This document shows, one piece after another, positions 13,976 to 24,730 of a stretch of 64,000 nt of DNA. The stretch is taken from the NCBI RefSeq assembly GCF_002443255.2, contig NW_019211456.1, positions 50,218,486-50,282,485 of the forward strand. The letters are read 5' to 3'. Each line of letters starts with the position of its first letter. Positions within the stretch are counted from its first letter, which is position 1. Under the pieces are notes generated by a model. The model made no database searches. It had not been told where the DNA came from and worked only from the letters and a program-made list of their open reading frames with translations. This stretch comes from Varroa destructor. Its lineage: Eukaryota; Arthropoda; Arachnida; Mesostigmata; Varroidae. The position numbers and the translations under genes are program-made.

Positions 13976-14055
13976 AGGTAACTGTGAGGTTTGACATCGG
14001 TACTACTCAACGCCAAACCTCGCCTATACCCTCAGGCGGCACTGAGCAGTTACCT
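13976..14055. other. Nested inverted repeat with three-way-junction geometry
   Basis: Outer arms AGGTAACTG (13976-13984) and CAGTTACCT (14047-14055) are perfectly complementary. Inside them GAGGTTTG (13986-13993) pairs with CAAACCTC (14014-14021), and GCCT (14022-14025) with AGGC (14034-14037). Together they would fold into one closing stem and two hairpins. No tRNA A/B-box layout and no hammerhead core (CTGATGA/GAAA) was seen. A single 9-bp inverted repeat is expected by chance in a window this size, so this is a weak candidate for a structured RNA or transposon end. Confidence 0.25.
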
Positions 14056-15955
14056 CCACGTAATTTTAGATGCTAAGCTTATGATTCATTTGGTCGTTGT
14101 TTTAATCGACGATGCTCTATATAACCATTTCTACAAATAGGACTTATACATTGTGCAATATAATCTTCACAGCTTACTTGAAAACGGTCGACAAGCTCAG
14201 CGACAACGGAAAGACAAGTGTTTTATTCAGAAATAAAGTAGGATGATATTTTCAGTTCTCTACGATCTTTTTCAACGGCAACTAAGGCGTCGCGTGCTGC
14301 AACTACGCGCAGATCTTGCTATAGGCCGGTGAGTTTCTACTGTCGATTATGAAGTATTTGTCACATTGTATCTCCCAAGGTCAGCGGCGTTGTTTGTAGG
14401 AGCCTTTGGCAACGACTGTCCCAAAAGAACTTGCGTGAAAGGTCCAATTAGTTCTATGCAGAAGACCCAACCGAAAAACAACAAAACGAGCGAGAAATAT
14501 GATATATTTTTTTATCAAATTAGCAAAAGTAGCGTTTTCAAATTATGTTAAAAAAAACTGCACCTCGCAACACTGGTTAACTTTAGGTCAGCGTGGTACG
14601 TATTGTACCGGCTCAGCTACGTATCAGCTCAAATACAAAACCATCAACGTACGTCAATGTTAGTGGACTTTTGGTGTTGTTGATACCATTTTTGTAAACA
14701 GAAAACATAGCTAGTCATTGCAATATGTGCATGTACTGAAGGTGGAATGGAATCACACAAAAAGCCCATATCACTATGTTACCATGCCACACGCGTTACT
14801 AAAAGAGTTATCTGACAGGTACATTGGGGTAAAGGGGCGCGTAACAACGGAACATCTGGACTTACGAACATTGTACACGACACACCTGTGTGTTTTCTGT
14901 GCTGCAAATGAACTGCAGATAAAGTTTTACAAGTATAAATAACGTTAAGATGCTTAAACGTTTCTGTGTATCAATGCAAAGGTTCTTCTGTTAGACGTAA
15001 AAGGGCTAAAGACACCTCCCCTCCAAATGAAGAACAGGACTACTAATGGCACTGTCTTTTTGAACAGTAATATAAATTTCAAAAGAGACAACCTAACGGC
15101 GGGTCTCCTTGAAATTATTTTTGCCTAAATAAAACAATGCAAAGCAACCTGCGGAAATAGATCATCTTTCCAGTACACAGTTAATTATCGAGACCATAAA
15201 GCCACCGGTGATTGTAACTAGGAAAAATGAAATTGTCGACAATATAATGCTTTTTCTTTCTATGAATAAGTTCTTCAGTATTCGGCAAAATGTGCTTACT
15301 AGCGGTCTAGTCTGAAAGCCTCTGATCGAGTTTAATTTTATAGCTTGAAATTGCTAAAGTCCCTAGGGGAGTGTAGCAGCAAATTTCCCTAAGCGAGATG
15401 CAAGCATTAGTGATTTTCAGGTCCTACCTTACTGCAATGTTTCGATAAAAGTTTCCAAGTCAAAATGGAAGCCACACTCTATAGGCCGATCAATATTTAA
15501 TTATAAAATGTGCGCGGATGACATGATAACATCAGGCCTCAGCGTGGCATTGTATCTAACGAAGCGGAAGTACATTGAGTGCATTTATCTGTCCGTTATC
15601 GTACGATACTATGTAGAGTTTTATTCGACTTAGTTTACAGAAAAAAACGCCATGAAATAGCGATCGCGCCAAAATTGCCGGTGTTGAACCTTACTTAAGT
15701 TGAGACAGGTGGGTATTGTCAATCTTACGCTTCGTAAAAGCCTGCTTTCGGAGTTTCCAATAATATTCATATTACATTTACTAGATTCCTGCGTTTCTCA
15801 GACGTATTACTCTAACCGGCGAACGGTTACGGCAGATCGCATACAAGTACATCAGTGAGTTAGTCGATCCATAACTTAAGTTACCGATATTTATTTGTAT
15901 CCTTTAGACGCATTTTTATGGAAATCATGTTCAACTGGCCTACTTTACCACTGTC

Positions 15956-15989
15956 GCATTACGCGACATTAGGCATTACGCGACGCAAT
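15956..15989. repeat. 17-bp tandem duplication
   Basis: GCATTACGCGAC occurs at 15956 and again at 15973, giving a two-copy tandem repeat with a 17-bp period. It lies in non-coding DNA. Confidence 0.8.
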
Positions 15990-18900
15990 CATACTCCGAC
16001 AGACGAGCAAATATTAAAACCTGTTAATCTACGAATTTTTGGATGTTAATAGTAAAAATAGGGCGAACCTTAATTCAATTCAGGCGATTCCGATCACACT
16101 CAGAGTCGTAATGAATCCGCTTGAAACCACGACCCTAAATATCGATAATGCCTGCAGTATAGCTTGTACAGCGCATAGCTTTCTAGCCTCTAACGCCTTT
16201 TCTCCCATGAAAAATCGAAGTGTGAAAAAAAGACCCTCCATTCTGGCTGTGGAAATATCTGATTATACTTTATTTGTGTTACTCATTTAGGTTACGAATT
16301 ATGCTTAGGCATACACAGTTGCCACGGCCCTCGCAGAAGGCATTAATGAACAATAGAATTTACATATGGAGTGTCTCCGATTGTATTTGATAGTAAACAG
16401 CTAGCTGAGTACGAGCCATCTGATAGCAGCTTAACTAAATATATCAACCAAGTTTAGGAACGAACGCGCTTAATATCATGTATTTGCCCACAGTGGCCGC
16501 TTAGCTCACCGTCCTGGATATACGCAGAGCCTGCTTGCTAGTATTTCCTATCAAAGGGAACCGCGTTAGCTACACACGAAGAGGAGCTATGCCACTAGTT
16601 GCATTTCCGGATATCTTTCTTTCTTTTTTTTTTTTTTTTGGATTGAACTGTACCTGTAATTGCCTCGAATAGTAGCCATGTACAAAAAAAAAGAGTCTCC
16701 TGAGGGCTACCATGATGGGACCTACTGAGAGAGCCGCGACTTTTTCTGATCGTAATATGCCTAAGCTCATTCTATAAAACTATCTCATTATGCCAGACAC
16801 GATGGACGATTGAAAAACACCTCAAATCCGTTACGTGTAATCGTATTACTGAAACCATCGTTCATGTCACATGCAGTAAGTGTTAGTTAATTAAGTTTTC
16901 AAAAGCTGTTTTCATACAAACTCGAAAATTAGACGTATTTCAATCCCAATAACAAAAACATGAACAAAAAATCGCGACTGAAATAGCCGCAATAAAACTA
17001 CCATAAATTGAGATGATTTTACTGCCGCTAAGGGGATTTAATACCAGTCGATACTGAAAACCCCGCAAACTCTTAAGGGTTGCTACCTTGCGTTTATTAA
17101 GTTAGCTGCAGGTCAGGTGAATAGGAGCGGCTCAGGATGCCTACGGCACCTAATCAGAACTTTAGCTACATAATGAAGCAGAACAATCATTTATACCACC
17201 TGCACAGAACCTTTCGCCAGCTATTGTAATCAAAATATTGGCATTTCTAAAAATCCTATAGCTGTTCAAAGCAGCTCGAACGCTGATTTCCTAATATCAA
17301 GCCTAAATCCGATCGTCACAGCCTAATGATAACGTATAAATGTTAGAATAATCATTAAAAAATAATGTAGAAACTGGGGCTTTCTACAAGCCTTGGGTGT
17401 TCGTAAGTCCGATTGCACACGGGTATACCGTAGCGATTTCTGCCAGAACTATGCACAATAACACTTGACATTTTCTACTCAATGTAGAACTAACGTATGT
17501 ATCGACATGGGGCGAAAAGTTGGCACATCAGATATCTATTATCATAACAAATCCAGTTTCACTCATAGCATACTCGATGTTGCCCTTATAGGCAGGCCTC
17601 GACTTTTCGATTGATACCGATGATACAGAATCTGCCATTCTTTTAATAAATGCTATAGAAGATTCGCTTACATACATGTCATTGATAGTAATCCGTAAAC
17701 GAGCCTTAACTAAAACGAAGGACAGAAAATAGATTGTTGGACATGCTAAAAAATGCTACATTTTGTGACTACGGTCCTATCAGCTGTTATATATGAGGTA
17801 CCTATATGCATGAACAGGGCAGAAAGTATTCCGTAAACAGCAGGATAAGGTCAATAAATGGAAGTTAATTTCTCGAATATAAATGTAACTATTTTACATA
17901 GCAGTGTTCCTGTAGTAACTCTTACAGCGGTTACTTAGAATGGCACGTTTATAAAAATTAGATACTGCTTAACACAAATGCTGGCATTGGTCTTTTCACC
18001 TCTAATCTCTATTACCGAAATTTGTATTTTGATTATATTTACACTTTTTGCTGCATTTCAATACTTTTACAATGCCCCTAAATGAATTGAACAATAGAAA
18101 AACGAGCGTTTCCTAAAAGTTGATCGAATTTTATAAGTTAAGCGTACTTTTGCTGATGGTCAAAGCTTTATAATATCTAAAAGCTCTTCGTTTTTTTACA
18201 TCATTTCTCCATCATATCGTTCATATTTGTATCCAGGTGACGAGATTGGTTTCGCTCCAGGCTTTCAATCAAAAATGCTCATAGCGGGTGGCAAAGCAAC
18301 ATTATGTTCAATGCTTTTTAATACTGAGATAAAAAAAAAAAAAGACGTCGGAACAAGGTAGAATTCGTATTTTCTGTATGACAAGGACTCGACAACTCAC
18401 CAGAAGATAGCTTGCTAGGTTAAAAAATTGTATGCTTTATTTAAAGTACGCACCTCAATTAATTTTTCAAATTAACTAAAAACGGTTTTGAAAAAAAATA
18501 GATATCGAAAATGAGGAGTCTAGAAATTACTACAAATAGAAACGGAAACGTTTGTGGTATTTAGTATGTAGAGATGAATTAGAGCCCCAAATAAAGATTT
18601 CGTCAATTTCACAAGCGATAACGGCTATTAACAGCGAAGGTACTTTATTATCACAGAAAAACAAGGAAAGCAAAGCAACAATGCAACAGCCGTTACTTTT
18701 GCATTAACTTATTGGGAATAAACAAAACATACGAAGCCATCACATAAGACATACGTCTATGTATTGAAAGCATTTTCTCATTTGTTATATATATATATGC
18801 TCACATATTTGCTCACATGTATATAAAAAAAACTTCAGAGGTTGATTTTTCGTTATAAGGCCGGCTGGAAGGTAGCAATTTGATCTGCGGCACGTTGAAA

Positions 18901-19356
18901 CCAGTATAGAAATGCTCTCGACTTACGAAGAATTTTTAATATATGCTTTAATACCAGATGATCTATTTGAATAGAATGCGTACCTGCAAATTTTAGGCAG
19001 ATATGTCATTCCGCGTTGCTACAATCGTGACAATATGTCCTATAAACCTATCACGCGCCTGCGGTCAAGGATTCCATGACTCTAAATTCGATTTTTACTT
19101 AAACTTGTTATGTATTGTTAGCTAAAAAAGAAGCTAAGCACAAAAGGATATTTGTGAAGACCTTTAGAAAATTCACAGTCGTATGAAATAGCAGTATGTC
19201 GGCTTACACTTTTAAGCAACGTTCTTCTATTGGTTTTTATGACGTTGCTTTTCTTTATGGTCGGATTTGAATATTGAGACGATACGTTTCATCTCCTCAT
19301 CAGACTAATGTAACGCTTACCTTATGAAATTGCGCTGAGGGACTATTCAAAAATAT

Positions 19357-19415
19357 TAGGTCGTCCAGTATAAAACGTGAACCCCGACTTTTTAAAGTTT
19401 TTTTTTTTTTTCACA
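19357..19415 (+). mobile_element. Mariner-like terminal sequence
   Basis: TTAGGTCGTCCAGTATAAAA preceded by TA and followed shortly by a poly-T run resembles the TTAGGTYGTCC... start of many arthropod mariner terminal repeats, with the preceding TA as the target-site dinucleotide. No transposase motif was recognised in the next 1.3 kb and no convincing inverted partner was found. It may be a solo end, a very decayed element, or a chance match. Confidence 0.4.
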
Positions 19416-22400
19416 GATTACTTTCAACTGAAGTATTTATTATTATCAGTATAATCTTATGCCATTAGATTATTTATATCACTACTATAGTAGTCCGGGG
19501 TACGAGAGTCCACGAAGTTTCGAAAGACGACTTCGACACCACGTTAACATTTGAATGATTTTCTTATTTCTCAAGATTTAAAAAATATTGCTATCCGTGG
19601 ACGATACAAAGTTTCCAACGTATCGCGTATCTGCCACCGCGACTTTTGTTGTGTACGGTCGTGCGTGGGTATTGTTTATAATGGTAATGGTTTGACTTGG
19701 TCTATTCATTTTGACTGTTCATTACTTCGTTCTTCATTGCCTGTTGTAATTGTTGAGCGTTTACTTCATTTGTAGTCAGCGGAGCAGACTTATGAATCCG
19801 TATTGAATAACGCATATACTAGATCACCAAACACGTACGTAACTTTTCGCAACCATGTGTTTGCTTCAAAAAAAATGATGCACCGTCAATTCGGGTGCGA
19901 TGACGTTATGCCCCATGATCATTGTAAAAGATTCATTTTTCATCACAAATCACAGCTCGATGCAAAAATGGATCATCGCGAGAACAAGTAGAAGCATGCA
20001 CCGCTACGTCTGAGTTTTTGGCTCTCGTTGAATCATGAGACGCCTATCCCTTCAGGTGTTTACCTTAATAATTTAAACAAGTATGGTATTCACGTACACC
20101 GAATCTGAGTGCTAACATCCGTGTACTTTGAAATGGGTCGGGTTCGTCCCGTAAAGGTAGACCATATGCTGACTGGGCATCAGTGTTGTCTGAGTGATAG
20201 CTGAGACTAATGGCGTGTTTAAATCCAGACATCTAAATATTTTAGGTATCCGTAAATAACAGATCTTTATGGAGCTTTTTTTTCCGATAGAAAGACGCTC
20301 TATTAACCCGAGTGCGAGTAAAGCCTGAACTTGACCAAGTTAAAAACCTGACAAGGCCAGAAAATGTAAAGCTTCGAATAATGTAGAAGCTGACATGAGA
20401 CCTCTACATGAGCCGACGGCCACGATTTCGAATCGTCTGAAGTTTGAATACAAAAGTAGATAATGTCTTCAAAGATGACAGAACGCCACCAATATACCAA
20501 AAATGCCCGAAAAACATATGAAGGTCATGCTGGCATAACTGCGTTCCGGGACAATAACCATGCAAACACATTAATGAGGCTAAATATGTGAGATATTCCA
20601 GTCAATGGTCGACTAGGTGGCCAATTTTTATTTTGCTGTTAGCGGTACTCACGCGTGAAGCTGACCTCTCCTCGGACTAAAATTTCGACGTAAATTTCGG
20701 ATGACATAGTTGGCAGAGCTGAAGAACACGGTAAGAACTACAGATAAACGTTATAGTTCCTATATCAGGAAATTCGATTTTCTACTACTAGCTTCTCCCC
20801 ACAAAATCATGGATGTCTTATATCGCAGGGTTCATATAAATCAAAACAAGTAACTAGAGTATCTGACTGCAATTTATTTGATTCGAAGCATTGGATTACT
20901 CAGCCCCGTTGCGGATAAGACAGGCACGACGGTGTAAAACAATGAAATTTCGGTATATAATCGGCTGGTATATAGAGCATATTTGGTCCGAAGACCTAAT
21001 TAGTTCCATATTAAAGCAACTGAGTGGGCCAAATACATAGACTATGACTGCGTTCATCTACGATCTGAGTATGGCAATACAGTTGTCTTAGTTCCTTCAG
21101 CAGTTCAACAAATCTGCGTTAGAGGTTACCCGAGAACATACAGGGCTATTACATAGCTTTTTAATGTATTTGATAAACAGTGACTGCTCCTAGTATAAGA
21201 TCCGTTCGATTTGTCACTGTTTTTAAGATTTTCACTTTACCCGTGACGTTGCTTAGCAAAACGAGGGGTTTACTTATCCTCTAGAAATTTCAGTTTTAGA
21301 CCACGAATGTTCGCGCATCTTTTTCTAATGTTAGCCTGTTTCCAGGCTTTTACGAGATTACATTTTCTTATATCCTAACTATAATTGGCTAGAAGTGTAT
21401 TTGTTGGAGAACTTTAGCTGTCTCGTATAATTATTTCCATGCCAATTTGAACGAGGATAGAAATGCATGTCAAATCTTTCAAGTAGAAAGAGCTTTTAAT
21501 AGTTCGAGATCCGAACTCAAGCCGTTCTAAAGTGGATTGTGTAATTATTACCACTTTAAATATCGCACAAGATCAAATTCGTTTGCCATATTTATTTGCG
21601 TTTAAAATAAGAACTTTTTTCTAGCGAAGTGCCAAAATCTGCATTTTCTATGATGCCTCTACTGATTCTACTGTAAATCGATATTTCCAAACTTAGCTTA
21701 AAGCCCCAGATCCACTAGTAATTCTTAAGCCTAAAAAGATTATAGTAAAGCCTACCACCTGTATATGTACCTATATGAAAGCAAATTCTATAAAAAATAT
21801 AATACTGGACCCTCACTAATTGCACTAACTTCTTCAAAAAGCGCTCTAGATCCGTAACGTTGTCTTCCACAAAAACTCCTTATATACCAGAAATATTTAA
21901 GATGTAATAACTATATATATATATATGTAGATACTTGTAGAACAATATATATGTATATACTTGTAGATTGAATAATTTGCCACCAGTGTTCATCTAGCAA
22001 CAACAAAGGAAGGCAAATATTTTGTTTGGCATTATACAATATGATATCTTGTGTCAGGGTCAAGACCTTGACCTGGGATAGAAGCCCAAGCATAGGTCAA
22101 TCTTATTGGCATTCAGTGGGTCACACAGTTGTCGCACGTAATCAGGGGAGGCTATGATCGTATACAGTAATTTAGGACTTTTCCATCTTCAGCCTATTGA
22201 TATACGAAAGCTTAGGTGGCTCTAAACCCTAATTTTTAACACGTCTGTAAAAGAGAACTACAAGATACCTTTAAGGATTTGAAGCTGACTAAAATCTAAA
22301 AATTTTTTGTCAAATATACTTTTCAGCGTTCACAAAGCTCTTTTTTGGTCTCTAAAAGTCACAATAGAAACATATCTGCCGGGTCTTCTTCAGGATCAAA

Positions 22401-22849
22401 GAACCTGCCGTAAAGTGCACTTTCACCGCAAACGTAATTCCGTTGCCGTTTTATGTAAACTGTACTTTACATCCTACATATCTGACAAGGAAAATTTGAT
22501 AACAGAAAAAAAATGAGGAATCCAAGATCGCCCCTCTCCTGTCCACAATATAGGTAATAACAAATCAGTGGTCATTGAATGAATATGAAAATTAGTAATA
22601 TAAGATAAAGCCAACTACGGTATAGTCGACGTAATGCTAGGACAAAAAAAACTATAAAATCTTCAGCTGTGTTTTGAGACTAGAACACAAGTGCTTTTTG
22701 TTTGCTTTTTATTCTCATCACTTTTAGTCTATTTCTTTTACTTTAGTTTATGTTTATTTGAAAGTGCTTCTTTTTTATAAGTCCATCATAATTTCGGTGC
22801 GCGAGGAACGGAATTTTACGTCCAATTTAGGCTCCAGAGTTGGAGGACT
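19416..22849. other. Region without recognisable gene
   Basis: The frames near 19.55, 19.80, 20.3 and 22.3 kb are short and unassigned. An AT-rich duplicated tract lies at 21911-21967. If 19357 is a mariner start, the body of the element should lie in the first part of this stretch, but no HDNARPH- or SDYHLF-like block could be read there. Confidence 0.5.
21911..21967. repeat. (TA)n with imperfect tandem duplication
   Basis: A (TA)n run is followed by GTAGATACTTGTAGA and then, after a short gap, by a second (TA)n block with GTATATACTTGTAGA. It looks like a two-copy imperfect tandem duplication with a period of about 33 bp. Confidence 0.75.
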
Positions 22850-23540
22850 CAGGTGGAAAGAGGTACATTTTCAACATCTATTATATGACGCCTTCTGTCG
22901 AAGTCAACCAACTGCTGAAGTAGCACATGATATTTGTGCCATGTACCGGCTGGACTCTATCACCGGAAGAATGGCTTTAATCTAATTTCGTACCGGAGGC
23001 CTTTATTCCGCCCCGGCCGTCCATTTAAGCTCTACGAGGACCGATTTACAACTCTTTTGAAAAAAGATGGGCGGCAAACAATATGTATATTGTGCAATGA
23101 TTTGCGTTTGTTGAGACCGAAAGGATGCTAGAAAACGTTTGGGACAACAAAGGGACCAACAGCGATATGTATATAGCCCTGTTGCACCGGGTAAATATGG
23201 TCATCTAACAGAAATGACTCTAGAGACAAGACAAAGTCGTTTTCCTCTACGATCATGCCGGCCCGCACACGTCAAAGGTCGTGAAGGCTACCCTGCAAGA
23301 GGCAAAGTACGTGGTTCCTTTGCACACAATATATGCCCAGACTTCGCGCCTACAGACTATTAGTGGCAAATGATAATTAATAGCTGAACATCAGGCTCTG
23401 AAAAGGGTTTCCAATCTAACTTAACCTAACAAGGCCTTTAACACCAAGTTCGAAAATCTCTAGCGAGACGAGTTGAACGACAAGGTCATGCTGAGTGACG
23501 GCGACGAATGCATAATAAATTAATTTACTGTTAGTATTCG
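22850..23540 (+). pseudogene. Mariner transposase relic with internal deletion
   Basis: Mariner-family transposase remains on the plus strand. Blocks in order: LLYDAF...AEVAHDICAMY, the first helix-turn-helix (about 22.87-22.95 kb); RPGRPFKLYEDRF and KDGRQTICIL, the GRP linker and second DNA-binding region (about 23.01-23.10 kb); NSDMYIALLHRVN (about 23.16-23.20 kb); KVVFLYDHAGPHTSKVVKA with the HDNARPH catalytic D (about 23.24-23.29 kb); CPDFAPTDY, the SPDLAPTDYH block, in a shifted frame (about 23.33-23.36 kb); and LNDKVMLSDGDE, the RW.KV..SDG C-terminus (about 23.48-23.52 kb). About 100 codons that should separate the second DNA-binding region from NSDMY, including the WVPHEL and TGDEKW (first catalytic D) motifs, are missing. 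This points to an internal deletion near 23.13-23.16 kb. Several frameshifts and stops confirm inactivity. Confidence 0.85.
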
Positions 23541-23938
23541 AGCTGAACGCTCTGTTTTGTTGGTAGGTGAAAATAAACGGTCCAGTCTAATACTCTGATC
23601 GTTTAAGGCTTTTCTTACTTCTAAGCAAAGTTAAGCTACTACAAAAACGAGAAATCCCCAGATGACCTTCAGATATATGAACAACTAGATAGATATATAA
23701 AATGGAACAAAAGAAGTCGAGCTGAGCTATAAGGTGTTTAGAGCTGAAGTCAAAGTCTACCACGTTACAAACCGGCTCCATTTGTTATATTATCTACGAA
23801 ATAAACTCGCAACCACGGTGTGACTACCGACGTGTTAACCATGAATGAATGAAACCAGAAGCCAAGCATCGACCGAGATGTCCGCCACTAATCGTGAAGT
23901 TCAAACAAATGCCGTGCCAGCAATTCGCGTTCTATGAT

Positions 23939-23954
23939 AAAAAAAAAAAAAAAA
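23939..23954. repeat. Poly-A run
   Basis: Sixteen consecutive A, followed about 60 bp later by a second interrupted A-rich tract (24014-24035). Possibly the tail of an old retroposed sequence; nothing upstream was recognised. Confidence 0.9.
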
Positions 23955-24289
23955 TTACTGAATCGAAAAGATTTATCCTCTGTTTAGCAAATGTTTTCAA
24001 ACAGCTTTGTATAAAAAAAAAAAACAAAAAAAACATCCTAAAAGTGACCTCTTCCGTCCGGAAATAAATGAGGAGGAGCTAATGAAGACCTTTAGAAGGC
24101 TCCATGAAGACTAAGCGCTCCGAAAGATAGAACAGATGACAAAAATGAGACAAGCTTATAAAAAAAATATAATACCTTTCCAGATCGCGAAGTATATTTC
24201 ATTGTGCAGGACCTGAACGATGGGCCGTTGAAAACTGTCTTAATACGCAAGCTGTAACAATGAAGCCTAATGGAAACGCAATTATTGAG

Positions 24290-24730
24290 TGGTCTATCCT
24301 CAATCGTGTATACCTCGAATTGAGATCTCTGAATAGAATATATTGCCATATTTCGCGAATGCGTCCTCCCTATGATCTGGTGGAATTCGAAAGGTCCCAC
24401 TCTAGGTAGCGCATTGGAAGAGGATACACCGAGGCAAAATTCTTTGAACGAATGAGTATGAATGAGCACCGACGGTACCTCATCAGTCTCTTTAGGTAAC
24501 GCAACAAATTGAAAAGCTCAGAAAAAAACTGTATTGACGGCTGGCATATACAGATGCAGCTGAAAGCGTACCGTTGGCCTATTTTTCCGTTCCTCTCGCT
24601 AAAATACGAAAGCCAAATATCTCTCTCTAAACTTCTTACAGACATTTTACAATAAATGAAAAAGATTAATTGGGTGACAAAGTGAAGGAAGAGACAACTG
24701 ACAGATTTTCAAATACAAGGTAACGTCTTG
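24290..24730 (+). pseudogene. Possible mariner transposase remnant
   Basis: A weaker candidate than the other relics. MIWWNSKGP (about 24.37 kb) resembles the CVWWDxKG motif that precedes the second catalytic D in mariner. PLAYFSVPLA (about 24.57 kb) could be a degraded HPAYSPDLAP block. DKVKEETTDRF (about 24.68 kb) resembles the EEVKxxxxxFF helix. Order and approximate spacing are right for mariner on the plus strand, but no clear HDNARPH block was found between them. Alternative: chance similarity in a moderately GC-rich stretch. Confidence 0.35.

Larger units (their letters stand above)
9961..19355. other. Long stretch without recognisable gene
   Basis: No sustained frame and no family motif was recognised. 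It contains a poly-A/(AT)n tract at 10362-10386, a 17-bp tandem duplication around the direct repeat GCATTACGCGAC at 15956-15984, and a nested inverted repeat at 13976-14055. The short frames near 10.9, 12.2, 12.6, 14.4, 14.7 and 16.0 kb could not be assigned. Confidence 0.55.
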
